Virus record (IMG/VR): IMGVR_UViG_3300021957_000105
Location: 1 to 40,040 of that record
Direction: 5' to 3' (one strand)
Length of the DNA: 40,040 nucleotides
Source of the DNA: a virus
The position numbers and the translations under genes are program-made. The notes under the pieces are model-generated. The model worked only from the letters and a program-made list of their open reading frames with translations. It had not been told where the DNA came from and ran no database searches. Below, in pieces: positions 13,506-22,742 of this stretch; the first letter of the stretch is position 1; each line of letters starts with the position of its first letter.

Positions 13506-13688
13506 TTACCAGTTGTGTACAACGTTTGCCATAATAAAAAAACAAGTCATAAAGTTTACACCGACTATCAACGTTCTGACTAAGGTGATGTAACTATCAT
13601 AGGGTTCTGTCTTGTCGTCCGAGTAACCACCCAGTGAATACTGCCATATCTTACCAATTTTAATTAAGAGTTTCTTCACTTCCGTCAT
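13506..13688 (-). CDS. 60-residue membrane protein
   Basis: The likely start is ATG 13688 (MTEVKKLLIKIGKIWQYSLG), though no strong ribosome-binding site is visible, so the start is uncertain. A hydrophobic span, LVRTLIVGVNFMTCFFIMANVV, lies at about 36-57. The YDSYITLVRT...VNF.TCFFIMAN.V..W end resembles a small membrane protein of marine T4-like phages, as I recall. It overlaps the preceding membrane-protein gene by about 29 bases. Confidence 0.55.
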   Translation of the reverse strand: MTEVKKLLIKIGKIWQYSLGGYSDDKTEPYDSYITLVRTLIVGVNFMTCFFIMANVVHNW

Positions 13689-13863
13689 CATATGTAACGA
13701 TGATTTCACCGTCTTCGTTGATCTCAATCTCTTTGGCGTCAAAGGCTTGTAGGATAGTACCCCAAACATGGATTATTCCCTCTTCTTTGCCGAAGAACTT
13801 TCCTGCGTAATAAGATGCCATCATAAGGCCAATGGCGATGAGAGTGTGTAGATATGGGTCCAT
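13660..13863 (-). CDS. 67-residue N-terminally anchored membrane protein
   Basis: The product begins MDPYLHTLIAIGLMMASYYAG, one membrane span, followed by an acidic soluble tail (KEIEINEDGEIIVTYDDGSEE) with beta character. It starts 11 bases after the helicase gene, so it is translated within the replication operon. Function unknown. Confidence 0.65.
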   Translation of the reverse strand: MDPYLHTLIAIGLMMASYYAGKFFGKEEGIIHVWGTILQAFDAKEIEINEDGEIIVTYDDGSEETLN

Positions 13864-13874
13864 GTGCGAATCTC

Positions 13875-15269
13875 CTAATTGAATCTAATACCTTTTAGTT
13901 TTTCGCCTGCTCTGGTCTTTTCAAAAACTGGAATATCATCATCCTCATCATTGGTCAAGGTCTGTTCTTCCTGTTTTACGTCAAATAGTCGCATTTTAGA
14001 TCTGTCTACACCTACAACAAATCGTTTGTTGGCGCTAGGATCGTTATAACGATTCTTTAACTGCTTCACCATAATCTGACCTAACTTGTCCATCTCTTCA
14101 TTAGAGACGAGAGCAAACATTAAATCCGCTGTCGCCGGCAAGCCAAACGATTCAGACGTATCTTCTAAGCCAGGATCTGAGTTACCGTAACCTGATCTGG
14201 TGGTCTGTGTCGCTGATACAATAGGCACATTGAATTCAACTGCAAGACCTCGCATTTCTTCAGCAATAGACTTGATGTAGGAGTATGAGTTAATAGCACC
14301 ACCCATACCCTTCATTCTTGCGCTTGCACATATATTTAGATAATCTATAAAGATAATTTCAGGTGCAAACTTCTTTTTTAACTTTAATTCATTCAATAAT
14401 GCACGAAAGTGACCAGTGTGAGCGGCGCCAGTAGGATATTCTTTGATGATTAGTTTGCCTTGAGTACTAGAGGCAATCTTACTTACACGATCTTTGAACA
14501 TCTTTTCTGACATATGATCTAACTGATCAATGGGCACGTTCAACAAGTTTGCGTCAATACGTTCTGCGATTCGTTCTTCAGCCATTTCCATGGTGATGTA
14601 TAGGACGTTACGACCTTGAGAAAGTGCATTGGCGGCGACATGACACATGAACAATGATTTACCTACACCCGTACCTGCCAGCGCGATGTTCAGCGTCTTG
14701 TTGGGCAAACCACCTTTGGTAATGGTATTGAAGTACTCAAGGTCGAACGGAATACGTTCTTCTTGCTCATGATAAAAGGCGTATCGCTCATCAACGTTCT
14801 CAAGATAATCATGACCTACGTTGGTGTCAAAGCACACCGCCAATGCATTCTGTAGAATATCGGGCAAAGAATCTTTTGTTGCGGTCTGGTGTTTGCCATC
14901 AATAATCTGAATTGATTCCATAATAGCAAGATAGACTGCTCTATCTTGGCACCACTTCTCAGTAGTGTCTAACAACCACTCAGCATTCTCTTCTTTTCTC
15001 TCGAAAATAACGGGCAGAATGTCAAGTGCGTGGGTATATGTTTGTTCGGTAAATTTACTAGACTGATCTATCTCAATCTTGAAAGCATCCAGTGAGGGTA
15101 GTTTGTTATACTTGCCAACAAACTTAATCACCTCACCGAACAATGATCTATAAACACCTTCAAAGAAATCAGGCTTGATGAACGGTATAACTTTACGCAT
15201 ATACTCTTCATCGGTAAGCATGTTTCTAAGTATTGTTTGTTCAAGATCTATTTTCAACTTCTTCTCCAT
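13875..15269 (-). CDS. 41: Replicative DNA helicase gp41 (DnaB-like)
   Basis: The 464-residue product matches T4 gp41 in length (475). Residues 1-165 form the N-terminal domain. GTGVGKS (199-205) is Walker A, EIIFIDYLN is Walker B, and SATQTTRSGYGN carries the DnaB-type motif with its glutamine sensor. The protein forms a hexamer that unwinds the lagging-strand template ahead of the fork and works with a primase. It overlaps the upstream 100-residue gene by 29 bases, following UvsX. Confidence 0.93.
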   Translation of the reverse strand: MEKKLKIDLEQTILRNMLTDEEYMRKVIPFIKPDFFEGVYRSLFGEVIKFVGKYNKLPSLDAFKIEIDQSSKFTEQTYTHALDILPVIFERKEENAEWLLDTTEKWCQDRAVYLAIMESIQIIDGKHQTATKDSLPDILQNALAVCFDTNVGHDYLENVDERYAFYHEQEERIPFDLEYFNTITKGGLPNKTLNIALAGTGVGKSLFMCHVAANALSQGRNVLYITMEMAEERIAERIDANLLNVPIDQLDHMSEKMFKDRVSKIASSTQGKLIIKEYPTGAAHTGHFRALLNELKLKKKFAPEIIFIDYLNICASARMKGMGGAINSYSYIKSIAEEMRGLAVEFNVPIVSATQTTRSGYGNSDPGLEDTSESFGLPATADLMFALVSNEEMDKLGQIMVKQLKNRYNDPSANKRFVVGVDRSKMRLFDVKQEEQTLTNDEDDDIPVFEKTRAGEKLKGIRFN

Positions 15270-15543
15270 ATTGTAGTGATCCGTCTTCTACGGCATCTGA
15301 TAGAATGGCTTCAAGGACATCACCTACATGTTTTTGTAGATCAACGTTCTCTTCAGTTAAATCGCCATCAGGTGTAGATTCTATCACAAAATTAAAGTTA
15401 AGGCAACCATTATCTCCATCAAAGGCAATATTACCATATCGTATAACGGTCTCCGGATAATCACCGGTGTTGAGTCTTACGTCCCATGCCTGTCTACCGC
15501 CTCCTTCAACAGGGACAAGATCATAATCCACTCCCTCTTTCAT
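15241..15543 (-). CDS. Conserved-looking 100-residue protein between UvsX and gp41
   Basis: The product (MKEGVDYDLVPVEGGGRQAW ... VIRYGNIAFDG ... LNFNFVIESTPD ... LTEENVDLQ) appears to be a beta-sheet protein with a helical C-terminus. I recall a similar protein at the same place in other marine T4-like phages. It overlaps uvsX by 4 bases and gp41 by 29 bases, so all three are co-translated. A replication accessory role is a guess from position only. Confidence 0.72.
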   Translation of the reverse strand: MKEGVDYDLVPVEGGGRQAWDVRLNTGDYPETVIRYGNIAFDGDNGCLNFNFVIESTPDGDLTEENVDLQKHVGDVLEAILSDAVEDGSLQYGEEVENRS

Positions 15544-16571
15544 AACTCGCCTTCCACCTCAAAGTCCAGTGATGGATCGGTAGGTGAACCTACTGAGTAT
15601 GCTTTGCGAACATAATCTTGAAAGCCTTCATCTTCTAGCATACTCGACCAGAAATCGCGATCTAACTCTTTGAGTCGATACTTCTTCTCTTCACCTGCTT
15701 TAGAGTACCAACCATTAGATGGCTTGAATACATACTCACCGGCTATAGCCACATCAAGTAGCCCAGACATTTCATCGATACCACCTTCCCATGAGACAGT
15801 GATAGGAATCTTAGACTGCTCTTTGACAAAGCGAGACTTTTCAACCTTGATGACAAAATCATAACCCATGACTTCGGTACCAGTCTTGTTCTGTCTGCGA
15901 CCAATGATCCAGATGTTGTTTGCCGAGTAGTAGATGCCGGTACCACCGCCCACGATGTCTTTAGGAAACAAACCAATCTCTTTATAAGTGTGGTTGATAG
16001 CCAGCAATGGAATGTTCTTCATCGCAAGGTAAGGTGTGGTCATACGGAACAAACCCTTCAGAGCCTTGGCACGAGACATATCGGCAACAGACTTCTCATT
16101 CAGTGCATCTTCAAGTTCTTTCTTTGACGCAAGGTTACCAATAGAGTCAATGACAATAATCACATCGTCTTGTTTGTCCATATCTTCCAGTTGTCCTACC
16201 AAGTCAAACTTCAACTCTTCAACATCGGTAATAGGTACGTGCAGTACACGTGCCGTATCAATACCAAAGGCATCAAAGTAAGATTGTGGTGAACCAAACT
16301 CTGAATCATAGAACAACATTACAGCATCAGGTTTTGCATTCAAATAGGCGGCTGCCATCTTGAGTGCAAACGAAGTCTTGAAGTGTTTTGATGGACCAGC
16401 AAGCACTGTAAGCCCAGGAGTAATACCACCGTCCAGAGAACCTGTCAAAGCCACATTCATCATAGGCACATCAGTCTGCACCACTTCTTTCTCTTGAAAG
16501 AATTCTGATTTATCCATCTGTGACGATAGTTTAATCTTGGAATTCTTTTTAAGTTTCGCCATTAGCGACAT
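15540..16571 (-). CDS. uvsX: UvsX RecA-like recombinase
   Basis: The 343-residue product has GPSKHFKTS (59-67) as Walker A, in the form typical of UvsX rather than RecA, IIVIDSIGN as Walker B, and LLAINHTY downstream. It polymerises on ssDNA and performs strand exchange for recombination-dependent replication, loaded by UvsY and remodelled with UvsW. ATG 16571 has AAGGAG and overlaps the glutaredoxin gene by 10 bases. Confidence 0.95.
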   Translation of the reverse strand: MSLMAKLKKNSKIKLSSQMDKSEFFQEKEVVQTDVPMMNVALTGSLDGGITPGLTVLAGPSKHFKTSFALKMAAAYLNAKPDAVMLFYDSEFGSPQSYFDAFGIDTARVLHVPITDVEELKFDLVGQLEDMDKQDDVIIVIDSIGNLASKKELEDALNEKSVADMSRAKALKGLFRMTTPYLAMKNIPLLAINHTYKEIGLFPKDIVGGGTGIYYSANNIWIIGRRQNKTGTEVMGYDFVIKVEKSRFVKEQSKIPITVSWEGGIDEMSGLLDVAIAGEYVFKPSNGWYSKAGEEKKYRLKELDRDFWSSMLEDEGFQDYVRKAYSVGSPTDPSLDFEVEGEL

Positions 16572-16786
16572 AATATCTCCTTCAGTTCAACGTAACCCCC
16601 AATTGGATTACCATCAATTTTAATTTGTGGGAAGGTAGTTGCACCCTCAAACTCTGCTAAGATTTCTTCCTTAGTGAAATCTATTTCATATATTTTGTAT
16701 TCATATTCAACACCTTCTGATTCACATAGTTGTATAGCGGCGTCACAGAAGGTGCACATCAATTTACCCCAGATCTCGACGATCAT
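16562..16786 (-). CDS. Glutaredoxin
   Basis: The 74-residue product has the redox motif CTFC at 11-14, the TTFPQIKIDGNPIGGYVEL block with the cis-Pro and the glutathione-binding GGY. It is short for a glutaredoxin but similar to phage versions such as T4 NrdC-type proteins. It probably reduces ribonucleotide reductase. No nrd gene is in this window. ATGA overlap with the preceding gene. Confidence 0.88.
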   Translation of the reverse strand: MIVEIWGKLMCTFCDAAIQLCESEGVEYEYKIYEIDFTKEEILAEFEGATTFPQIKIDGNPIGGYVELKEILCR

Positions 16787-17631
16787 TTGATGTTGCGTAT
16801 ATTAAAACACTCATCAAGGACCGTGAGACGATCGGTCATACCAATAAGCATTCGCACATCGGAGTTGGCAAATTCACCACCAAAAGATTTCGCTTCTTTT
16901 GCTGTGATCTCAGCGTCTAAACCCGCTTTGATAAACGTAGGAATAGACAACGATGTATCTTGCATCACATCGCTACTCTCAATAAGGCGACGAACCTTAG
17001 AGGGGTTTGCACCTTGACAATCAATGATTGTCTGATACATTTGATTAAAGAAAGTTTGCTTGACTGCTTTAAAGCCGACAATGGCCAGTTTTGCATACAC
17101 AATTTCATGGTGTGTGCCGACCAGAACTTTCTTTGCACCCACAATAGTATTGTTCATGATAATGTTAGTATGTGCATCGACAGTCTTTTCATCACCACCA
17201 ATCATGAGCGTGTCACCGTTCAGAACTTCAAGTGCAGTCTCAGCCACTTCGGGTGAATAGATAACTTTACCTAAGAACCATTGTGCGTCAGTAACACCGA
17301 TAATTCGGTCTAGAGTCTCGTTGGTGATTGTAGTCTTGAGACATATACCAGCATCCGACTCTTTATAAATCTGAGCAAAGAGGTCCAACAACTCAGCATC
17401 ATCTGCGGTGTTGTTTTTCAGCAAAGGCAAATCTTCGCAGATATAGACGATGTTAGTGGCTTTAAGAATTTCTTCCATGTCGCCTTGTACAACATCTACC
17501 AGGTTTCTGTCAAACGATGCACGAGTGGCATCTGCTAGGTAGTTGTCACCAATAATACCAATTCTCAGTTTACCTACGGGTTGTGATGCATCATCATTAT
17601 TTTCTTGAGGGGCTACTTCTATTTCGCTCAT
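16783..17631 (-). CDS. Nucleotide-sugar-dehydrogenase-like protein with atypical cofactor loop
   Basis: The 282-residue product starts after a polar leader with KLRIGIIGDNYLADAT (21-36), a Rossmann strand in which the usual GxGxxG reads GIIGDNY. A later VIYSPEVAE...GDTLMIGGDE block matches the middle of UDP-glucose/GDP-mannose dehydrogenases, and the remainder is helical as in their dimerisation domain. The catalytic Cys of the family is not obvious. It may be a degenerate or repurposed dehydrogenase. The position between primase-like and recombination genes suggests a replication-linked rather than sugar role; this is inference. Confidence 0.55.
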   Translation of the reverse strand: MSEIEVAPQENNDDASQPVGKLRIGIIGDNYLADATRASFDRNLVDVVQGDMEEILKATNIVYICEDLPLLKNNTADDAELLDLFAQIYKESDAGICLKTTITNETLDRIIGVTDAQWFLGKVIYSPEVAETALEVLNGDTLMIGGDEKTVDAHTNIIMNNTIVGAKKVLVGTHHEIVYAKLAIVGFKAVKQTFFNQMYQTIIDCQGANPSKVRRLIESSDVMQDTSLSIPTFIKAGLDAEITAKEAKSFGGEFANSDVRMLIGMTDRLTVLDECFNIRNIK

Positions 17632-17640
17632 ATTTTACTC

Positions 17641-18576
17641 CTATGAATTTTTATAAGCATATTCAACAGCACGATCCGCTTCAACTTCAAGCGGTCTGTT
17701 ATCATACCACATTCCATTGTCTTTGTCAAGTTGGCGACAAAGGTCTGCAACTTCTCTGGCTGTTATGGGGTATCCTCTCTTGATTGCATTGCCAGCAGTA
17801 GCGATCATGATCTGATACATTTTGTGGTACCATCCAGTACCAGTTATGACTTGATATTCCATCGCTAATTGTCTAGGAAAAAATGGACAGTCGCGATAAT
17901 CTGACCATACTAGATTTGATTCTTTCATCTGACTTTTACGGTACTCTACTACCGCAGCCGCCATCTCAGGCGGTAGTCTATCAAGAAAAGAATTGCTGGC
18001 TGAAGGTGGCTTGTAACTCCACTGAGACATTATATAGTCTGGATCTACTTCGTCACCGTCATTTCCAAACGTGAAATTGAATGCTTCAGGATATTGAGCA
18101 GGAACATAATACATCCGTGACAGATCTTTCGTCTGCTTGTCACCAATATCCTGTAAATGTTTATTAAAAGCATACCAGAAATGTGGTATCTCATCTTTAT
18201 CTAACTCGCGAGTCAAGGGAAAGACCAAACGAAACTTAGGATTTACGGGAGTGCTTGATGCAGTTGAGTAACAAAGCCATCGGTACTTACCGCAAATTTC
18301 TTGCAGGTTGTGTCTGAGATCTCCAGTGTGTATATCAAAATCATCCACATCAACAGCACACCAACGAGACCAACCGCTAACGTTCCGATTAGAGCGCGTA
18401 CTGTCTTTGACATACATAGCAGGACTAAGCAAAGCAGAAGAATTATTGCCACCTTTGACTCCTGGTTCTTGTGATAGTTTAGTGAGAAATTTAGTGAATG
18501 CAGACCATGAACCCAGCGTCATTTGACGATGTGTTTTATTATCATACGTATTTTTGAAGATAGTAATCTGATACAT
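17641..18576 (-). CDS. AEP-type (archaeo-eukaryotic) primase-like protein
   Basis: The 311-residue product has WCAVDVDDFD at 72-81 (acidic metal pair Asp76/Asp78), YSTASSTPVNPKFRLVFPL at 103-121 and LSRMYYVPAQY at 152-162. This order, D.D, then S/T..S.......R.vfPL, then ..SR..y.P, is the pattern of prim-pol and related AEP proteins. A C-terminal helical domain (about 230-311) ends in a DRAVEYAYKN helix. It could prime synthesis for the gp41 helicase encoded downstream in the same operon. No DnaG-type gp61 is visible here, though it may lie outside the window. The promoter at 18583-18611 fits strong early expression. Confidence 0.6.
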   Translation of the reverse strand: MYQITIFKNTYDNKTHRQMTLGSWSAFTKFLTKLSQEPGVKGGNNSSALLSPAMYVKDSTRSNRNVSGWSRWCAVDVDDFDIHTGDLRHNLQEICGKYRWLCYSTASSTPVNPKFRLVFPLTRELDKDEIPHFWYAFNKHLQDIGDKQTKDLSRMYYVPAQYPEAFNFTFGNDGDEVDPDYIMSQWSYKPPSASNSFLDRLPPEMAAAVVEYRKSQMKESNLVWSDYRDCPFFPRQLAMEYQVITGTGWYHKMYQIMIATAGNAIKRGYPITAREVADLCRQLDKDNGMWYDNRPLEVEADRAVEYAYKNS

Positions 18577-18582
18577 GAGACT

Positions 18583-18611
18583 ATTATAATGTATTTTCAG
18601 TCAGATGTCAA
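18583..18611 (-). promoter_or_regulatory. Perfect-consensus sigma70 promoter of the primase-UvsX-gp41 operon
   Basis: TTGACA (18606-18611), 17 bases, TATAAT (18583-18588) on the minus strand, overlapping the end of gene 43. The next ATG is 7 bases past the -10, so the primase-like transcript would start at or next to its ATG unless a second promoter lies further upstream. Confidence 0.85.
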
Positions 18612-21055
18612 CCGAAAAATGCTTCTAGTGTGGCACGTGGTTCAGCAGACCAACCGACGGCATCTAGAATGGGGTTCAAAGGATCTACAAAAGATTTATC
18701 AAACATGGTGTTGTAGTCAATCTGAGGTATCAAACCTAACTCTTTAGGCAAGACACCGGGGAATGAAATGATATTCTCGTTTATACGGTTAGGTACTTTT
18801 AGATACAGGAACTTGATCTTTTCACCGTTCTGAATCTTCTCATACTTGTCCGATAGGCCTTGTTTCTTGATGTGGTGATTATATAGCAGGGCGCCACGAG
18901 AATGAATAGGAGTACCCTTGCCGTAGATTGTCACACGGTCAGAATACTTATCTACATTAGTCACACCACGAGGAAAAGCAATCGCTTCGGGCGGCAGAGT
19001 AGAAAACTCTTTACGAAATGTCCGAATGAATTTCTGTGTATCGTCTTCAGTACCCTCAATGATAACACGAAAGACTTCTTTGAATTTATCACGCACAATC
19101 TCAGGTGTGCTGGACTTGATCGCTTCAATACCCATCATCTTGAGTTTAGGTTCAGCGTATTGCACACCCTCGCTGTTGTGAACGTTGAGAATGTATCTCT
19201 TCTTTGCCATCCATATGCCACGATCTGCGATAACCTCACGTTTCATGATCATGCGATTCTCATAGGCATTTGTCTCATCCGCCAGAGTCTCATAGCCATC
19301 AGCAATGACCTTCTCAAAATGCTCACACACTTTATCAAGAAAGTTCACAGGATTGGCAGGCTTGTGGAGATTGACAAGCGATGACATATTGATGTACACA
19401 GAGTCAGTATCAATCGCAATCACATAGTCATCTTTCGTGCCAAGAATATTCTGCATCTCAGCATTGACCGATGCTTCAGCATTCTTAATCGCTCGCTGAC
19501 CACTAGTCGTGACAGCCTCTGCAATCTGCAAATCAAAGTATCTGAACCACTGATTCGCCATTGCGCCATAGAGTGAGTTCATCAGAATCTTTACCGCCAT
19601 CTGTTGATTGTCAAAGATGGTGATATCATTTGCTAGTTTCTTTGTGGGTGCTTCGGCATACTTCTTCTGCGCTTCAATCATCTTGGTCTTGGCATCTACG
19701 CGATCACCATAGAACTGCTTGATTACCTTTGGAATAATACCCTCAATGTCTTTGCGATATTTGGTGCCGTTCGCCGCTTGTGCAAAGTCTCCATCGTCAC
19801 CGTCAATCCATGAGAGAGTCTCGGGTGACATATTGTATTGTACAATGATATTAGGATACAGGCTGTTCAAGTCAAACGAGGTTACCCAATCATGTGCACC
19901 AACTACAGGATCTTTTACATAGCCGCCGACAATAGAACCTTTTGCTTTGTTCTGCTTGGGCGGTACAACAATGTCTTGCTTGAGTAAGGCATTAAAGATA
20001 ACAGCATCCCATATCGTGGTAGTGCCGAAGGTGTCAGAGTAATTAGTCTTGGCTTTATATGCCATGGTGAGAGCCAATGTAATAAGACCCATCTTCTCTT
20101 CTAGTTTGTCTACCAATTCTACGTCTTTGATGTTGTAGTCAATGAATTTTTGATAGTCGTTCTTATAGAGCGTGTGGAGATTGCCATGTTCTTCGTAGGA
20201 GAGTTTATTCTCGCCAAGTATTGAGTATGCAATGTGATCCAGTTTGTATGACTCTTGCTCGCCGTAAGTGAGTTTACCAAACTTCTGAAACAAATCATAG
20301 TAATCTAACTGTGAGATACCCTCAAGGTCATACACAATGGCATCTTGACCCATCTTGGTGTGAATCTTTCGTTGTCTGATCAGACCCCAAGGTGATAACT
20401 TCTTGGCTTCTTCTTCGCCCATCAGCCGAGTGATACGATTAGCGAGATACGGAATGTCAAACTGTTTTGTGTTCCAGCCAGTCACAATATCAGGACAGGT
20501 AGACTTAGATGACCACCAACCAAGAAACGATTGAAGCAGATTTTTTTCAGTCTCACAATAGAAATACTTGACCGCTTTATCGCTGAGGCTGACATCATAA
20601 GGTTGTGAACCCCAAACATAATATACATTAGTTATGTTATTCTTACATGTAATAGCAGTGACTTCATGAAGGGCGTCTTCAGGAAAGGGAAAGCCTTCGT
20701 CAGATGCTACCTCAATATCAATAGTGGTCACATTAATGCGTTCACGCTCAAAGGTAATGTCACGAGGAAAAGACGTGCCAATATATTGGAGCACGAAGTT
20801 GGACATGCCACTGACCGGATAGTTGGGCACATCTTCATACTGTTTTATGAAGTCGGACGCCTCACGCATGTCATTGAATTCTATAGGCGACACCTTGGTG
20901 CCATATAGACTGCTGAATTTAGATGCAACACCCTTGGGGGTAGGTACAAAAAGACTGGGTTTATATCTTATCTTCTTTTGAACTCGTTCGCCATTCTCAT
21001 AGCCACGATAAAGAAGATTAACGCCGTAACGGGTAACATTGGTATAATATTTCAT
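18608..21055 (-). CDS. 43: DNA polymerase gp43 (family B)
   Basis: The 815-residue product is somewhat shorter than T4 gp43 (898). Exonuclease motifs: TIDIEVAS with Asp113 and Glu115, [10 protein letters not shown] at 195-204 and YNIKDVE at 307-313. Polymerase motif [10 protein letters not shown] at 394-402, motif [15 protein letters not shown] at 489-502, and motif C AIDTDSVY at 547-554 with Asp549 and Asp551. It replicates the phage genome with the gp45 clamp and proofreads. It has its own promoter at 21062-21090. Confidence 0.97.
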   Translation of the reverse strand: MKYYTNVTRYGVNLLYRGYENGERVQKKIRYKPSLFVPTPKGVASKFSSLYGTKVSPIEFNDMREASDFIKQYEDVPNYPVSGMSNFVLQYIGTSFPRDITFERERINVTTIDIEVASDEGFPFPEDALHEVTAITCKNNITNVYYVWGSQPYDVSLSDKAVKYFYCETEKNLLQSFLGWWSSKSTCPDIVTGWNTKQFDIPYLANRITRLMGEEEAKKLSPWGLIRQRKIHTKMGQDAIVYDLEGISQLDYYDLFQKFGKLTYGEQESYKLDHIAYSILGENKLSYEEHGNLHTLYKNDYQKFIDYNIKDVELVDKLEEKMGLITLALTMAYKAKTNYSDTFGTTTIWDAVIFNALLKQDIVVPPKQNKAKGSIVGGYVKDPVVGAHDWVTSFDLNSLYPNIIVQYNMSPETLSWIDGDDGDFAQAANGTKYRKDIEGIIPKVIKQFYGDRVDAKTKMIEAQKKYAEAPTKKLANDITIFDNQQMAVKILMNSLYGAMANQWFRYFDLQIAEAVTTSGQRAIKNAEASVNAEMQNILGTKDDYVIAIDTDSVYINMSSLVNLHKPANPVNFLDKVCEHFEKVIADGYETLADETNAYENRMIMKREVIADRGIWMAKKRYILNVHNSEGVQYAEPKLKMMGIEAIKSSTPEIVRDKFKEVFRVIIEGTEDDTQKFIRTFRKEFSTLPPEAIAFPRGVTNVDKYSDRVTIYGKGTPIHSRGALLYNHHIKKQGLSDKYEKIQNGEKIKFLYLKVPNRINENIISFPGVLPKELGLIPQIDYNTMFDKSFVDPLNPILDAVGWSAEPRATLEAFFG

Positions 21056-21061
21056 TCAGTA

Positions 21062-21090
21062 AGTATACTGTATTCCTTAGTCTTTGTCAA
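21062..21090 (-). promoter_or_regulatory. Sigma70-type promoter of gene 43
   Basis: TTGACA (21085-21090), 17 bases, TATACT (21062-21067) on the minus strand, inside the end of the upstream glycosyltransferase gene. The -10 is 6 bases from ATG 21055, so a transcript from it would start almost at the ATG. Confidence 0.7.
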
Positions 21091-21829
21091 GTGATATCCA
21101 CTCAAAATCTGGATGTTTTTCGCGTCTGTACATGGTCGTCATATCGTACTTACCGTTTCGCATAGACTTGGGGCGATCGGTGACAGTGCCACCATACTTT
21201 TCGTCTACGATTTGAGTACAGGGCGCATGGAGAACAACCGCGGGATCTGTGTGCGCTTGACTTGCATCTGCGCCTATACCCATGAGATTGACCCAGCGAG
21301 GATCCTTTCGGCGATTCATCGGCCAGTATATCACATTGTTTTTTATTTTAGCAACTCTGCAATACGTATCTGTTGCGGAGTGAAGACACGACATAGGACC
21401 TCTTGAATTACTGCCCCGGTCTCTTACCAAGTTCAACCACTGCTGTGCTACGCCTTGCTGACAAGTCCATATTTCCATTGCTGTACCCAGAACAATCGTA
21501 GGCATTTGTTTCCACTTACTCATAACCATTCTAAAAGTGTCAACGTGCTTTGGACGGAGATAAGCGTCATGTTCCATTACCCAAATTCTTTCGCCCGATG
21601 CTATTCTCTTTGCCATTCTATATGCGGAATGAAACGAACCCATTTCTTGAGGTGATCTACTGTCAGAACTAATATAGTCTAACTCAGGCAGTAATGTAGT
21701 CGGAGTGACACATTGGACAACATGTATTTGGAATATATCTTCAACGGGTTTAAATGATTCTAACGCTCGCTCGGTATATCTTACCGCTAGTGGATTGTTT
21801 AGATCCACCTGCATGTAGGCTTGAATCAT
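21077..21829 (-). CDS. Putative glycosyltransferase (GT25-like)
   Basis: The 250-residue product has GSFHSAYRMAKRIASGERIWVMEHDAYLRP at 64-93, with the H..A.....E..WVMEHDA layout in which the acidic E-x-D block would bind metal and nucleotide sugar, as in GT25-like enzymes. The middle (PMSCLHSATDTYC) and C-terminal VLHAPCTQIV parts are not recognisable. Its ATG overlaps the methyltransferase stop in ATGA, so a sugar transfer plus methylation pathway is plausible. Substrate unknown. Confidence 0.5.
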   Translation of the reverse strand: MIQAYMQVDLNNPLAVRYTERALESFKPVEDIFQIHVVQCVTPTTLLPELDYISSDSRSPQEMGSFHSAYRMAKRIASGERIWVMEHDAYLRPKHVDTFRMVMSKWKQMPTIVLGTAMEIWTCQQGVAQQWLNLVRDRGSNSRGPMSCLHSATDTYCRVAKIKNNVIYWPMNRRKDPRWVNLMGIGADASQAHTDPAVVLHAPCTQIVDEKYGGTVTDRPKSMRNGKYDMTTMYRREKHPDFEWISLDKD

Positions 21830-22575
21830 CGCCAGAACTCATCGTCCGATTGCATTCCAAACAGTTCTTCAAAGTGAAAAGGACTATTCTTTATCATCCA
21901 ACATGCGATTCTGATCTTGGCATTGACCTTAAACTTTTCAAAGTCGGCTGATCCTTTCTCCAACCAGTTAGAAAGATCTCTTGACACATCGCCAATCGTA
22001 AAGCAAGTAATCTCACTGTGCTTTATTTTATATCGTTCGGCAGTGTATCCGTTTGCTTTGAGATACTCATTAAAACAATCAATCGCACCGTGAACTAAAG
22101 TTGTGTCATGAAAGAGAATACAACCAGTCTCTTTCAGATGTTTGAGTGCATTCATGGCATCACGAAACGCCGCCGCGTTTGTATGTTCTGCATCTATAAA
22201 AATAATATCATACTTGGTTGTTACCGGCAGATAAGCGAGATCACCTTGAAACGTCTCCATCCTGTCTGTAGGTACCTCCCAGTGTTCCAACAGTTCATAG
22301 ACTTTTTCAAACGATGGACTACCATTATGTCCTTGACCACGAATGTGATCTTTATTTCGTTCGTCAGGATACGACTCAGGATATAGATCCAAAGCCATGA
22401 GATATTTCAGTTTAGGATTTAGAAGTTGGTAGGGTAAACTCTGACCGTAATAGGTGCCGACTTCTAGCCAGTTGTAGTCTTTAAAGTAGTGGCCCAAGGC
22501 GATCATGAACTCGGTATCACCTTTCATCATCATACCGTTGTCTTCAGGATTATTAATATCAAACTTTTTGGACAT
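21826..22575 (-). CDS. Class I SAM-dependent methyltransferase (Methyltransf_24-like)
   Basis: The 249-residue product has motif I as WLEVGTYYGQS (36-46) and the strand YDIIFIDAEHT (122-132) with GCILFHDTT after it, the layout of class I methyltransferases acting on small molecules or sugars. No DNA-methylase (DPPY) motif is present. It is followed directly by a glycosyltransferase, suggesting modification of a glycan. No clear promoter immediately upstream; a strong hairpin lies at 22668-22718. Confidence 0.75.
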   Translation of the reverse strand: MSKKFDINNPEDNGMMMKGDTEFMIALGHYFKDYNWLEVGTYYGQSLPYQLLNPKLKYLMALDLYPESYPDERNKDHIRGQGHNGSPSFEKVYELLEHWEVPTDRMETFQGDLAYLPVTTKYDIIFIDAEHTNAAAFRDAMNALKHLKETGCILFHDTTLVHGAIDCFNEYLKANGYTAERYKIKHSEITCFTIGDVSRDLSNWLEKGSADFEKFKVNAKIRIACWMIKNSPFHFEELFGMQSDDEFWR

Positions 22576-22667
22576 AATTTAATCTCATGTGTAAAATTGG
22601 TCCGACATTTTTAGGTGATCCGTTCCGTGAGATCCAAGAACGCCGGCAAACTTGTATGCTATTACTT

Positions 22668-22718
22668 AGACGATAAAGAATGGGTCGGGGGGATGCGTCC
22701 CCCCAGTTTATGCCGTCT
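22668..22718. other. Long imperfect hairpin with a seven-pair G/C core
   Basis: Outer arms AGACG-ATAAA (22668-22677) and TTTAT-GC-CGTCT (22707-22718) enclose the stem GGGGGGA (22687-22693), loop TGCG, TCCCCCC (22698-22704). No T-run follows on either strand, so it is not a textbook terminator. It lies in the only sizeable non-coding stretch of this section (22576-22742), between the micro-membrane genes and the methyltransferase gene. Candidate RNA structure, processing site or attenuator. Confidence 0.7.
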
Positions 22719-22742
22719 TGCGCTTAAGAGGCACCCAAGGTT

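Noticed and set aside
13137-13583. 148-codon plus-strand frame
   Set aside because: Antisense to the cytidylyltransferase, whose HxGH and RxSTS motifs are definite.
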